The notes under the pieces are model-generated. The model ran no database searches, was not told the origin of the DNA, and was given only the letters and a program-made list of their open reading frames with translations. This document shows positions 16,173 through 24,488 of a DNA stretch of 64,000 nt, one piece after another (the first letter of the stretch is position 1; every line of letters begins with the position of its first letter). Source of the DNA: Actinoplanes sp. DH11 (GTDB lineage Bacteria; Actinomycetota; Actinomycetes; Mycobacteriales; Micromonosporaceae); the NCBI RefSeq assembly GCF_020873875.1, contig NZ_JAHWGU010000019.1:117844-181843 (forward strand), in the 5' to 3' direction. Position numbers and translations under genes: made by a program.

Positions 16173-17123
16173 TCACCGTACGGCGCCGAACTGCTTGACG
16201 TGCCGCATCAACGGCGCGGACTCGGCGCGTTCCACGCCGTCCAGGGAGCCGATCCGCTCGGTCAGGTAGCGGTAGAAGCCGGCCATGTCCGGGCAGATCA
16301 CGGTGGCCGTGACATTCGTCGGCCCGGTCGTGGCGGCCGCGAACACGACCTCCTCGTGGGTGGCCAGGGCGGCGCCGACCGCGGCGAGCCGGGACGGTGC
16401 CACCGAGAGCCAGAGGACGACCCGCCCGCGGAATCCGAGCGCACCCGGATCGGTTTCCACGTCGCTGAAGACGGTGCGGGTGCCGAGCAGGTCGCGCAGC
16501 CGGCGCCGTACCGTCGACTCGGGCCAGCCCGTCACCGCGGCGAGTTCGGTGTGCCCGGCCCGGCCGTCGTGGGCGAGCGCATCCAGCAGCGGCTGATCAG
16601 CATCGGTCAGCCGGGGAGAGCCGGGGAACCGCTCCGGTGCCAGGGCGGCGATCTGCTCCGGCGAGAGCGCCCGGTCCCTGGTGTCCGGGCCGGTGGCGCC
16701 GCCGGCGAACTGGTGGATCAGGCAGTGCGCGGTGACCGGACCCAGGCGCGGGGTGCGCGGCAGCCTCTCCAGGAGCAACGACTCCCAGTCGGCGCCGCCC
16801 GGCACCCGGACGCTGCACGTGATCTCCGTACCGCCGGAGGTGAGGTTCACCCAGCTCGTGTCCCGCCGCAGCGCCAGCGACCGGGCGACCGCGACCGCGG
16901 CGTCCGGCGTGGTCCGCAACCGGATCGTCCACGTCTGGTGCCCGAGAACGATCGGGTTCGGCAGCACCACGACCCGCAGCCCGGCCCGTTCGCGCAGCTT
17001 GCGGTACCGTCGCGCCACGGTCTGGTCGGAAACGCCGAGCACCGTGCCGATCTCCCGGTAACCGGCCCGCCCGTCGACCCGCAGCGCGTGGATGAGCTGG
17101 TGGTCGAGCGTGTCGAAATCCAC
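16173..17123 (-). CDS. Lrp/AsnC-family regulator with duplicated HTH-RAM units
   Basis: 316 residues, twice the usual Lrp length. First unit: AsnC HTH at ~3-50 (LDHQLIHALRVDGRAGYREIGTVL) plus a sensor half; second unit: HTH at ~175-215 (LLDALAHDGRAGHTELAAVTG) plus a RAM/Lrp effector domain to the end. This tandem form is common in actinobacteria. It is divergent from an MFS exporter (85-base gap), which is its likely target. GTG start; AGCCTA at 17130-17135 (TAGGCT on the coding strand) is six bases before it, implying a leaderless mRNA. Confidence 0.92.
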   Translation of the reverse strand: MDFDTLDHQLIHALRVDGRAGYREIGTVLGVSDQTVARRYRKLRERAGLRVVVLPNPIVLGHQTWTIRLRTTPDAAVAVARSLALRRDTSWVNLTSGGTEITCSVRVPGGADWESLLLERLPRTPRLGPVTAHCLIHQFAGGATGPDTRDRALSPEQIAALAPERFPGSPRLTDADQPLLDALAHDGRAGHTELAAVTGWPESTVRRRLRDLLGTRTVFSDVETDPGALGFRGRVVLWLSVAPSRLAAVGAALATHEEVVFAAATTGPTNVTATVICPDMAGFYRYLTERIGSLDGVERAESAPLMRHVKQFGAVR

Positions 17124-17129
17124 CGGCAG

Positions 17130-17135
17130 AGCCTA
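17130..17135 (-). promoter_or_regulatory. -10 box of a leaderless promoter
   Basis: TAGGCT on the minus strand, six bases before the GTG start of the tandem Lrp regulator. Confidence 0.5.
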
Positions 17136-17208
17136 ATGGAAGTCGAGATCCGCCACCCCGGCCTTCGGCAGCGGCTTCAGCCGCCACGAATCGGGCAGAG
17201 TTCTTCGC

Positions 17209-18576
17209 ATGCACAAATGGTCACCGCTCGTCGCCGTCTGTCTCGGCACGTTCCTCCTGCTCGTCGACGTCACCGTCGTCGTGGTCGCGCTGCCGGACAT
17301 CTCCGTCAACCTCGGCGCCGGCTACGACGACCTGCAGTGGGTGCTCGACGGGTACGCGCTGGCGCTGGCCGCCCTGGTCCTCGGCGCCGGGTCCCTGGCC
17401 GACCGGTTCGGGCGCCGCCGCGCGTACCTCTGGGGTCTGGCCCTCTTCTCCGCCGCCAGCCTGGCCTGCGCGTTCGCGCCGGACGCCACCACCCTGATCG
17501 CGGCCCGGGTAATGCAGGGCATCGGTGGCGCCGCCATGTTCGCCACCACCGCGGCCCTGCTCAACGTCACCTACCAGGGCCGGGACCGGGGCGTCGCGTT
17601 CGGCGTCTGGGGCGCCGTCAACGGTGCCGCCGCGGCAGCCGGGCCGATCGCCGGCGGGCTGCTCACCGAACACCTCGGCTGGCACTGGATCTTCCTGATC
17701 AACCTGCCGGTCTGTGCCGCCGCGGCGTGGTTCACCGTCCGTGGCGTGGCCGAGTCGAAGGCGCCGCGTGCCGGCCGTTTCGACCTGCCCGGCACGCTGA
17801 CCTTCACGCTCGCCGCCGCGGCACTCACGTACGGCCTGATCGAGGCCTCGGCCGCCGGCTGGACCTCCGCGGCCACCCTCGTCGCGTTCGCCGCCGGGCT
17901 CGCCGGCGCGATCGCCTTCATCGCCGTGGAACGCCGCTCCGACCACCCGATGCTCGACCTCACACTGTTCCGCCAGGCTCCGTTCACCGCACTGATCGTG
18001 GCGGCATTCCTCACCCAGGCGGCGGCTTTCGCGGTCATGCCGTACGCGACCGTCTGGCTCCAGCAGTTCCTCGGCAAAGGCCCAGTCGACGCCGGACTGC
18101 TCGGCGCGCTGCCGTTGAGTGTCGCGTCGCTGCTGGTCGGCGTGTTCGCGGGGCGGCATCTGCAACGCGTCCCGGCCCGCTGGACCGTCGGTGCCGGCAT
18201 GCTCCTGATCGCCGCCGGCAACCTGCTGCAAACCCGGGTCGACCCCGGCAGCGGCGGTTCCGTGCTGATCCCAGGACTGATCCTTGTCGGGCTCGGCGTA
18301 GGCGTGGTGCTGCCGACCATGTCCTCGGCGGTGCTCGCCGAGGTGCCCCGCGAACGCAGCGGCATGGCCGGCGGGGCCCTCAACGCGTTCCGCCAGCTCG
18401 GATTCGCCTTCGGTGTCGCGGTGCTCGGCACCACCGTGCAGGGGCAGGCCGCCTACACCGACGGCCTGGACGCCGCCCTGTTCATCGCGGCCGGCCTGGC
18501 GCTGGCCGGCGGCCTGATCGTGCTCGCCCTCGCGAAACACCGCGAGCCGGCCGTCACCGACCCAGTGCGCGCCTGA
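17209..18576 (+). CDS. MFS multidrug exporter (DHA2 / EmrB-QacA type)
   Basis: 455 residues with about 14 membrane helices. Motif C-like LGAGSLADRFGRRRAYLWG and the DHA2 signatures LDGYALALAALVL, GIGGAAMFATTAALL and GLLTEHLGWHWIFLINLP are present. The family expels drugs or dyes by proton antiport. It is controlled in all likelihood by the divergent Lrp regulator. Its 3' end overlaps the convergent TetR gene by 23 bases. Confidence 0.93.
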   Translation: MHKWSPLVAVCLGTFLLLVDVTVVVVALPDISVNLGAGYDDLQWVLDGYALALAALVLGAGSLADRFGRRRAYLWGLALFSAASLACAFAPDATTLIAARVMQGIGGAAMFATTAALLNVTYQGRDRGVAFGVWGAVNGAAAAAGPIAGGLLTEHLGWHWIFLINLPVCAAAAWFTVRGVAESKAPRAGRFDLPGTLTFTLAAAALTYGLIEASAAGWTSAATLVAFAAGLAGAIAFIAVERRSDHPMLDLTLFRQAPFTALIVAAFLTQAAAFAVMPYATVWLQQFLGKGPVDAGLLGALPLSVASLLVGVFAGRHLQRVPARWTVGAGMLLIAAGNLLQTRVDPGSGGSVLIPGLILVGLGVGVVLPTMSSAVLAEVPRERSGMAGGALNAFRQLGFAFGVAVLGTTVQGQAAYTDGLDAALFIAAGLALAGGLIVLALAKHREPAVTDPVRA

Positions 18577-19429
18577 CGATCGCCTGGATCTCCGCCATCG
18601 GCACCGGCGTGGTCGCCAGGGTCTTGTGCATGACCAGGCCCTCTATCAACGCGTCCACCCCGCGCGCGGTCACCGGGTCGACGAAGCGTTCCAGCACCGA
18701 CCGGCTGGTCCGCATCCACGTCTCGGTGACCGCGCGCAACGCCGGATCCCGCAGCGCCGCCAGGTAGAGCTCGTAGGCGACCGCCCAGTCCGCCGCACTC
18801 GCGCCCGCGTCACCGTGGATCAGCCCGGTCAGCGCGTCCAGCAACTGCTCATCCGTCGCCACCCCGTCGAAGTGCGCGGCGTAGATGGCCGACATCCGCT
18901 CGGCGTGCCGGGTGAAAGCCTGCACGCGCAGATCGTCGAGGCCGGTGAAATGGTAGGTCAGCGACCCCAGCGGGACATCGGCCTCGGCAGCGATGAGGCG
19001 GTGCGTGGTGCCGGCCACCCCGTGCTCGGCGATCACCCGGATGGCGGCGTCGACGATGCGGTCCTTGCGGTCGGGGTCATGCCGGCGGACGCGCCGCTCC
19101 CTCGGCCGCGCCCCTTGCTTGCGGCGCGGCGTGTCCTGCGCAGCTTGCTTGCCGCGCGGCGTGTCCGGTGTCGCTTGCTTGCCGTGCGGTGCGTCCTGCG
19201 TTCCTTGCTTGCCGTGTGGCGTGTCCGGTGTCGCTTGCTTGCCACGTGGGGTGTCGTGCGTTGCCTGCTCACCGCGTGGGGCACCCGGTGTCGCTTGCTT
19301 GCCACGTGGGGTGTCGTGCGTTGCCTGCTCACCGCGTGGGGCACCCGGTGTCGCTTGCTTGCCGCGCGGCGTGTCTCGGGGCGTCTGGCCGGCCTGACGC
19401 ACGACGCCGTCGGCGCGCGCCGGGCTCAC
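18554..19429 (-). CDS. TetR-family regulator with repetitive N-terminal arm
   Basis: About 291 residues. The C-terminal ~190 are a standard TetR protein: HTH (KDRIVDAAIRVIAEHGVAGTTHRLIAAEADV, LTYHF) and ligand domain. Before it are about 100 residues made of nine 10-residue repeats (GKQATPDTPR and variants), basic and disordered. There is no start codon between the repeats and the HTH (V of VRRHD is GTC), so the arm appears to be genuinely translated. The GTG at 19429 overlaps the stop of the acetyltransferase gene by GTGA, suggesting translational coupling; a later GTG near 19405 is possible. The repeat arm is absent from ordinary TetR proteins. Confidence 0.8.
   Translation of the reverse strand: MSPARADGVVRQAGQTPRDTPRGKQATPGAPRGEQATHDTPRGKQATPGAPRGEQATHDTPRGKQATPDTPHGKQGTQDAPHGKQATPDTPRGKQAAQDTPRRKQGARPRERRVRRHDPDRKDRIVDAAIRVIAEHGVAGTTHRLIAAEADVPLGSLTYHFTGLDDLRVQAFTRHAERMSAIYAAHFDGVATDEQLLDALTGLIHGDAGASAADWAVAYELYLAALRDPALRAVTETWMRTSRSVLERFVDPVTARGVDALIEGLVMHKTLATTPVPMAEIQAIVRRALGR
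19112..19381. repeat. 30-bp coding tandem repeat (about 9 units)
   Basis: Units of 30 bp, with a higher-order 60-bp unit repeated exactly (19232-19291 and 19292-19351). On the minus strand they encode GKQATPGAPR / GEQATHDTPR decapeptides in the N-terminal arm of the TetR regulator. Confidence 0.95.
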
Positions 19430-19992
19430 AGGTCGCGGATGACGCGCGCCGGCGAACCGACCGCGACCACGTTCGCCGGCAGATCGCGGACGACCACCGA
19501 ACCCGCACCCACCACCGTGTTCTCGCCGATCGTGACGCCCGGGCAGACGATCACGCCGCCGCCGAGCCACACGTTGTCACCGATCACGATCGGCTGGGCC
19601 GACTCCCACTTGTCGCGGCGCGGCCCCGGCTCGAGCGGATGGGTAGCCGTCAGCAACTGCACGTTCGGCCCGATCTGCACGTCGTCGCCGACGGTCACCT
19701 TCGCGACATCGAGGATGACCAGCCCGAAGTTGGCGAACGACCGGGCCCCGATCGTCGTCTGATACCCGTAGTCGCAGTGCAACGGCGGCCGGATCTCGCT
19801 GCCCTCACCGAAGCCGCCGAGCAGCTCACCCAGCAACTCCCGCCGCCGCGCATGGTCCGTCGGATCGATCGTGTTGATCTCGTGGCTGAGCCGCTGCGCC
19901 CGCGCCAGATCCCGGGCGATCTCCGGATCGTCGGCAATGTACAGCTCACCGGCGAGCATCCGCGCACGCATGCTCTTCTCGCTGACCGTCAT
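19426..19992 (-). CDS. maa: maltose/sugar O-acetyltransferase, left-handed beta-helix
   Basis: 188 residues. N-terminal maltose-acetyltransferase helical domain (MLAGELYIADDPEIARDLARAQRL), PLHCDYGYQTTIGARSFANFG, and hexapeptide repeats ending with the active-site region ATHPLEP and VIVCPGVTIGENTVVGAGSVVVRDLP. Transfers acetyl from acetyl-CoA to sugar hydroxyls. The frame is open upstream through the 16-bp array, but the ATG at 19992 starts the conserved N-terminus; TACATT stands seven bases before it (leaderless). Its stop overlaps the TetR start, so both form an operon. Confidence 0.92.
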   Translation of the reverse strand: MTVSEKSMRARMLAGELYIADDPEIARDLARAQRLSHEINTIDPTDHARRRELLGELLGGFGEGSEIRPPLHCDYGYQTTIGARSFANFGLVILDVAKVTVGDDVQIGPNVQLLTATHPLEPGPRRDKWESAQPIVIGDNVWLGGGVIVCPGVTIGENTVVGAGSVVVRDLPANVVAVGSPARVIRDL

Positions 19993-20050
19993 ATGTACAA
20001 ATGTACGCTGCCCGGGCAACGCATGCGCCCCCACTCGCGTGCGTCTTCTC

Positions 20051-20208
20051 TTGCATGCGCCCTGTCGCGCATGCGCCCTGTCGCGTATGGGTCCTGTCGC
20101 GCATGCGCCCTGTCGCGTATGGGTCCTGTCGCGCATGCGCCCTGTCGCGCATGCGCCCTGTCGCGCATGCGCCCTGTCGCGCATGCGCCCTCTCTCACAT
20201 GCGCTCTC
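20051..20208. repeat. 16-bp tandem array carrying GCGCATGCGC palindromes
   Basis: About ten contiguous 16-bp units TCGCGCATGCGCCCTG; two units read TCGCGTATGGGTCCTG and the last are diverged. Most units contain the perfect 10-base palindrome GCGCATGCGC, so the array is a regular ladder of small palindromes upstream of the acetyltransferase gene. The 16-bp period is not a multiple of three, arguing against coding. Confidence 0.93.
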
Positions 20209-20220
20209 TCGCATGTGGGC

Positions 20221-20266
20221 CTGCGCCATCGGCCGAACCAAGATCGCCGTCCGGCCGATGGCGCAG
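20221..20266. repeat. perfect 15-bp inverted repeat
   Basis: CTGCGCCATCGGCCG and its exact complement CGGCCGATGGCGCAG flank a 16-base spacer. It lies directly beside the 16-bp array, 230 bases upstream of the acetyltransferase and far from any gene end, so a terminator role is not obvious. Confidence 0.8.
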
Positions 20267-20379
20267 GTGCCGCAGAAACGCCTCGAGGATCACGAACTCG
20301 GTTCGGATCCGCCCGCTCACCAACCCCGCGTCCCCCGGTTGCGGCCCAGTGGCGCCCGGCGTGCCGTCCCTGGCGAGAA

Positions 20380-20454
20380 GTTGATCTGCTAGCGGTGCGA
20401 AATCGCTGTGATCATGGGGTTGGAACCGCGATTTCGCATCGCTAGCAGATCAAC
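20380..20454 (+). repeat. dispersed palindromic element, copy B
   Basis: Same arms as copy A (GTTGATCTGCTAGCGGTGCG ... CGCTAGCAGATCAAC), loop GTGATCATGGGG. The conserved left flank (AGTGGCGCCCGGCGTGCCGTCC...TGGCGAGA) is present at about 20349-20379, in the same orientation as copy A. Confidence 0.92.
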
Positions 20455-20924
20455 ACCGCGGTGTGGGCGCGACGCAGCCGATCGCGGCGACTTGTTGAAG
20501 GGCCTCAATGGAGTCGAGGGCAGCCAGCGTCACGCGCACTCGTCTGCCTCGCCTGCCGCCGCGTCGACATCTGTGCGCCGTGCTCCCAACCCTTCTACCA
20601 GCGCAAACCGGCAGAGGAGTTCGCTCCGGCTGCTTGCCGAGTCCATAGGGGTCACACCTGCGCCGCCGGCTGCCGCTGGCGCAAGGCCCGCCGGGGGTCC
20701 TGCGGACGTGGCGCGGGGGGGGGTTATGCGGAAGGGGCGCGGAGGTTCTGAGGGAGGGTCGCGGGGTTGTGCCGGGGTCTGCGGGAGGGGCGCGCGGGGC
20801 CTGTGGGCATGGTGCGGGGGTCGTGCAGGAGGGCGCGGGGGTCGTGTGGAGGTGGCGCGGGGGTTCGCGCCGGAGGGGCGCGGGGGGTCGTGCGGGGGCG
20901 CCGCCGGGGGATCGGGGTCAAGCC
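20455..20924. other. long untranslated G-rich region
   Basis: 470 bases without a supportable gene. From about 20708 to 20920 the plus strand is extremely G-rich, with many G3-G9 runs separated by short spacers (TCGTG, TGCGG), made of imperfect repeats of GGCGCGGGGGTCGTG. The frames read by this composition are open on both strands but show no protein-like composition. It lies immediately upstream of the rhamnose operon promoter. Confidence 0.6.
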
Positions 20925-20954
20925 TTGACCCGCCGAGTGAGGCCCGCGTAATGT
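20925..20954 (+). promoter_or_regulatory. promoter of the rhamnose-lactate operon
   Basis: TTGACC (20925-20930) and TAATGT (20949-20954) separated by 18 bases, a good match to a housekeeping sigma promoter. The expected start of transcription (~20961) falls just before the LacI-type operator, so a bound repressor would block initiation. Confidence 0.7.
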
Positions 20955-20965
20955 GTCCGTAACTC

Positions 20966-20977
20966 TGAAACGTTTCA
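20966..20977. promoter_or_regulatory. LacI-family operator, perfect palindrome
   Basis: TGAAACGTTTCA, a perfect 12-base palindrome with the CG centre typical of LacI-family operators, 12-23 bases after the -10 box of the rhamnose operon. A one-base variant precedes the LacI gene at 8734. Confidence 0.8.
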
Positions 20978-21078
20978 CACCGAGACGGCCGCCGCCTGGT
21001 GGTGCCGCGGGTGGAGCCGTCGCAGGGCCACGGACCAGAGCACGAAACCGCCCCGGCCTGAAGGACTGAAGGACCGTC

Positions 21079-23109
21079 ATGACCAACCCCGCAGTCGCCG
21101 CGCTCATCGCCCGATCGAACCGCCTCGGTGCGGACCCCCGCACGACCAACTACGCCGGTGGCAACACGTCGGCGAAGGGCACCGACACCGACCCGGTGAC
21201 CGGTCAGGACGTCGACCTGCTCTGGGTGAAGGGGTCCGGCGGTGACCTGGGCACCCTGACCGAGAACGGACTCGCCGTCCTGCGCCTCGACCGGCTCAAG
21301 GCGTTGCCGAGCGTCTATCCCGGCCTGGAGCGCGAGGACGAGATGGTCGCCGCGTTCGACTACTGCCTGCACGGGCGGGGCGGCGCTGCGCCGAGCATCG
21401 ACACCGCCATGCACGGGCTCGTCGACGTCGCGCACGTCGACCACCTGCACCCGGACGCCGGCATCGCGATCGCGACGGCCGCCGACGGTCCCGCGCTCAC
21501 CAAGGAGATTTTCGGCGACCGGGTGCTGTGGGTGGACTGGCGCCGCCCCGGTTTCCAGCTCGGACTGGACATCGCCGCCGTGCAGAAGGCGAACCCGCAG
21601 GCGATCGGCGTGATCCTCGGCGGTCACGGCATCACGGCGTGGGGTGCGACGAGTGACGCGTGCGAGGCCAACTCGCAGGAGATCATCGCCAAGGCCGCGG
21701 CCTATCTGGCGGAGCACGGCCGCAGCGCGCCCTTCGGTGCGACGATTCATCAGCCGCTGCCCGAGGCGGTACGCCGGGAGCGCGCCGCCGCCCTCTTCCC
21801 GGTGATCCGCGGTCTCGCCTCGACGGATCGGCCGCAGGTCGGCCACTACACCGACAGCGACGTGGTGCTCGACTTCGTGGGCAGCGAACGGCTCGCCGAA
21901 CTGGCCGCGCTCGGTACGTCCTGCCCGGACCACTTCCTGCGTACCAAAGTGAAGCCCCTGGTCGTGGACACCGCGCCGGACGCACCGGTCGAGGAGGTCG
22001 TGGCCCGGCTCAAGGAGCTGCACGAGGCGTACCGCGCGGCCTACCGCGCCTACTACGACCGGCACGCCACGCCGGAGAGCCCGGCGATCCGCGGCGCCGA
22101 CCCGGCGATCGTGCTGGTGCCCGGTGTCGGCATGTTCTCGTTCGGCGCGAACAAGCAGACCGCCCGGGTGGCCGGCGAGTTCTACGTGAACGCGATAAAC
22201 GTGATGCGCGGTGCGGAGGCCGTCTCCCGGTACGCCCCGATCGACGAGTCGGAGAAGTTCCGCATCGAGTACTGGTCGCTGGAGGAGGCGAAGCTTCAGC
22301 GCCTGCCGAAGCCGAAGCCGCTCGCCACCCGGGTCGCGTTCGTGACCGGTGGCGGTTCCGGCATCGGCCGGGCGATCGCCCTGCGCCTCGCCGGGGAGGG
22401 TGCGGTCGTGGTCGTCGCCGACCGGGACGCGGCCGCCGCCGAGAGCGTGGCCCGCGAGATCGGCGGCACCGATGCGGCGGTGAGCGTGACCGCCGACGTC
22501 ACCGACGCGGCAGCCGTCGAAGCGGCCCTGGACCAGGCGGTCCTCGCGTTCGGCGGGGTCGACCTGGTGGTCAACAACGCCGGTCTGTCGATCTCCAAGC
22601 CGCTGCTGGAGACCACCGAGCAGGACTGGGACATCCAGCACGACGTGATGGCGAAGGGTTCGTTCCTGGTCGCGAAGGCCGCCGCGAAGGTGCTCATCGC
22701 GCAGGGCATCGGCGGCGACATTGTCTACATCTCCAGCAAGAACTCGCTGTTCGCCGGCCCGAACAACGTCGCCTACGGCGCCGCGAAGGCCGACCAGGCG
22801 CATCAGGTCCGGCTGCTGGCGGCCGAGCTGGGCGCGCACGGCATCAAGGTCAACGGCATCAACCCGGACGGCGTGGTACGGGGTTCCGGCATCTTCGCCG
22901 GCGGCTGGGGCGCGCAGCGGGCCGCGGTCTACGGCGTGCCGGAGGAGAAGCTGGGCGAGTTCTACGCGCAGCGCACCCTGCTGAAGCGCGAGGTCCTGCC
23001 GGAGCACGTGGCGAACGCCGTCTTCGTCCTCACCGCGGGCGACCTGTCGCACACCACCGGCCTGCACATCCCGGTCGACGCCGGCGTCGCCGCCGCGTTC
23101 CTGCGATGA
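21079..23109 (+). CDS. rhaD: bifunctional rhamnulose-1-phosphate aldolase / lactaldehyde dehydrogenase
   Basis: 676 residues in two parts. Residues 1-~410 are a class II aldolase with the zinc ligands in HVDHLHPDAG (~119-127) and the substrate loop NYAGGNTSAKG. Residues ~418-676 are an SDR with the NAD motif VTGGGSGIGRA (~422) and catalytic Tyr566/Lys570 in YGAAK, plus NNAG. The fusion splits L-rhamnulose 1-phosphate into dihydroxyacetone phosphate and L-lactaldehyde and oxidises the latter to L-lactate. First gene of the operon; its TGA overlaps the kinase ATG. No rhamnose isomerase or transporter gene is in the window. Confidence 0.95.
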   Translation: MTNPAVAALIARSNRLGADPRTTNYAGGNTSAKGTDTDPVTGQDVDLLWVKGSGGDLGTLTENGLAVLRLDRLKALPSVYPGLEREDEMVAAFDYCLHGRGGAAPSIDTAMHGLVDVAHVDHLHPDAGIAIATAADGPALTKEIFGDRVLWVDWRRPGFQLGLDIAAVQKANPQAIGVILGGHGITAWGATSDACEANSQEIIAKAAAYLAEHGRSAPFGATIHQPLPEAVRRERAAALFPVIRGLASTDRPQVGHYTDSDVVLDFVGSERLAELAALGTSCPDHFLRTKVKPLVVDTAPDAPVEEVVARLKELHEAYRAAYRAYYDRHATPESPAIRGADPAIVLVPGVGMFSFGANKQTARVAGEFYVNAINVMRGAEAVSRYAPIDESEKFRIEYWSLEEAKLQRLPKPKPLATRVAFVTGGGSGIGRAIALRLAGEGAVVVVADRDAAAAESVAREIGGTDAAVSVTADVTDAAAVEAALDQAVLAFGGVDLVVNNAGLSISKPLLETTEQDWDIQHDVMAKGSFLVAKAAAKVLIAQGIGGDIVYISSKNSLFAGPNNVAYGAAKADQAHQVRLLAAELGAHGIKVNGINPDGVVRGSGIFAGGWGAQRAAVYGVPEEKLGEFYAQRTLLKREVLPEHVANAVFVLTAGDLSHTTGLHIPVDAGVAAAFLR

Positions 23110-24485
23110 GCAAGGCCTTTGCCGCGGTCGACCTCGGCGCGTCCAGCGGGCGCGTCGTGGTCGGCCGGCTCGGCGACGGACGACTCGACCTGGACGTGGT
23201 GCACCGGTTCCCGAACGAGCCGGTCCGGGTCGGCGGGACCCTGCACTGGGACATCCTGGCGCTGTACCGCGGCGTGGTGGAGGGCCTGCGCAAGGCCGGC
23301 CCGGTGAGCAGCATCGGCATCGACTCGTGGGCGGTCGATTACGGACTGGTGGACGCGACCGGGGCGCTGCTCGGCAACCCGGTGCACTACCGGGACGCGC
23401 GCACCGACGGGGTCGCGGCCCGGATCGGCGACCTCTACGAGGTCAACGGGCTGCAGACGCTGCCGTTCAACACGGTGTACCAGCTGGTGGCGGCGCGTGA
23501 CACCCCGCAGTACGCGGCCGCCCGGCACCTGCTGCTCGTGCCGGACCTGCTGGCCTACTGGCTGACCGGGGAGATCGGCGCGGAGTACACGAACGCGTCG
23601 ACGACGGGGCTGCTCGACGTGCGTACCCGTGCCTGGTCCGCGCCCTTGATCTCCGAGTTGGGCCTGCGCGCGGACGTGCTGCCGCCGATCCGCCACCCCG
23701 GCGAGGTGATCGGGCACCACGCGGGGACGCCGGTCGTCGCGGTCGGCTCGCACGACACCGCGTCGGCCGTCGTCGGGGTGCCGGCGGAGGGCACCGATTT
23801 CGCGTACATCTCCTGCGGGACCTGGTCGCTCGTCGGCCTGGAACTGGACGGGCCGGTGCTCGGCGACGCGTCGAGGCGGGCCAACTTCACCAACGAGGGT
23901 GGAGTCGACGGGACCATCCGGTACCTGCGCAACGTCATGGGGCTGTGGCCGTTGCAGGAGTGCCTGCGGGAGTGGGGTGCACCGGACCTGGCGCAGCTGC
24001 TGCGGGCCGCCGCCGCGGAACCGGGCCTGGCCCACGTCGTCGACCTGGACGACCCGCTGTTCCTGGCACCGGGCGACATGGCGGGCCGGCTGCGCAAGGC
24101 GGCCGGTCTGCCCGCCGACGCCGGTCCGCCCGCGGTGACCCGGTGCATCCTGGACAGTCTGGCGCTGGCGCAGCGGCGTGCGGTACGGCAGGCCGCGGAA
24201 CTGTCCGGACGCGAGATCACCAAGGTGCACCTGGTCGGCGGCGGCGCGCTCAACGAGTTGCTCTGCCAGCTCACCGCGGACGCCTGCGGGCTGCCGGTGC
24301 TGGCCGGGCCGGTGGAGGCCACCGCGATCGGCAACCTGCTCGTGCAGGCCCGCGCGGCCGGGGTCCTAGGTGGTGGCCTGGATGCGATGCGCGCGCTGGT
24401 GCGCGAGACTCAACGGATCGTGCGTTACGAGCCGCGCGGCGACGACGCCCTTTGGCGGGCGGCAGCCGCGCGAGCAGGGAGGTGA
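23106..24485 (+). CDS. rhaB: rhamnulokinase
   Basis: 459 residues of the FGGY carbohydrate kinase family. N-terminal phosphate loop AAVDLGASSGRVVVG, substrate signature IGIDSWAVDYGLVD typical of rhamnulokinases, ISCGTWSLVGLE in the second domain and LVGGGALNELLCQL near the C-terminus (adenosine motif). Phosphorylates L-rhamnulose to the 1-phosphate used by the aldolase upstream. ATG overlaps the preceding stop (ATGA), so translation is coupled. Confidence 0.95.
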   Translation: MSKAFAAVDLGASSGRVVVGRLGDGRLDLDVVHRFPNEPVRVGGTLHWDILALYRGVVEGLRKAGPVSSIGIDSWAVDYGLVDATGALLGNPVHYRDARTDGVAARIGDLYEVNGLQTLPFNTVYQLVAARDTPQYAAARHLLLVPDLLAYWLTGEIGAEYTNASTTGLLDVRTRAWSAPLISELGLRADVLPPIRHPGEVIGHHAGTPVVAVGSHDTASAVVGVPAEGTDFAYISCGTWSLVGLELDGPVLGDASRRANFTNEGGVDGTIRYLRNVMGLWPLQECLREWGAPDLAQLLRAAAAEPGLAHVVDLDDPLFLAPGDMAGRLRKAAGLPADAGPPAVTRCILDSLALAQRRAVRQAAELSGREITKVHLVGGGALNELLCQLTADACGLPVLAGPVEATAIGNLLVQARAAGVLGGGLDAMRALVRETQRIVRYEPRGDDALWRAAAARAGR

Positions 24486-24488
24486 CAG

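Noticed and set aside
16173..18576. Lrp-MFS pair as a biosynthetic-cluster resistance module
   Set aside because: No biosynthetic core genes occur on either side; an ordinary regulator-exporter divergon is enough.
20051..20208. CRISPR array
   Set aside because: The 16-bp units are contiguous, with no unique spacers of constant length, and no cas genes are present. The same applies to the arrays at 2511, 19112, 52225, 58589 and 60311.
19993..20241. N-terminal extension of the acetyltransferase to 20241
   Set aside because: It reads the 16-bp array in a shifting frame; the conserved N-terminus begins at 19992 with a leaderless promoter directly upstream.
20530..23067. An 845-codon open frame antisense to the rhamnose aldolase gene
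   Set aside because: It mirrors the codon structure of the strongly conserved RhaD-SDR gene and continues through the G-rich tract; composition is typical of antisense frames in GC-rich DNA.
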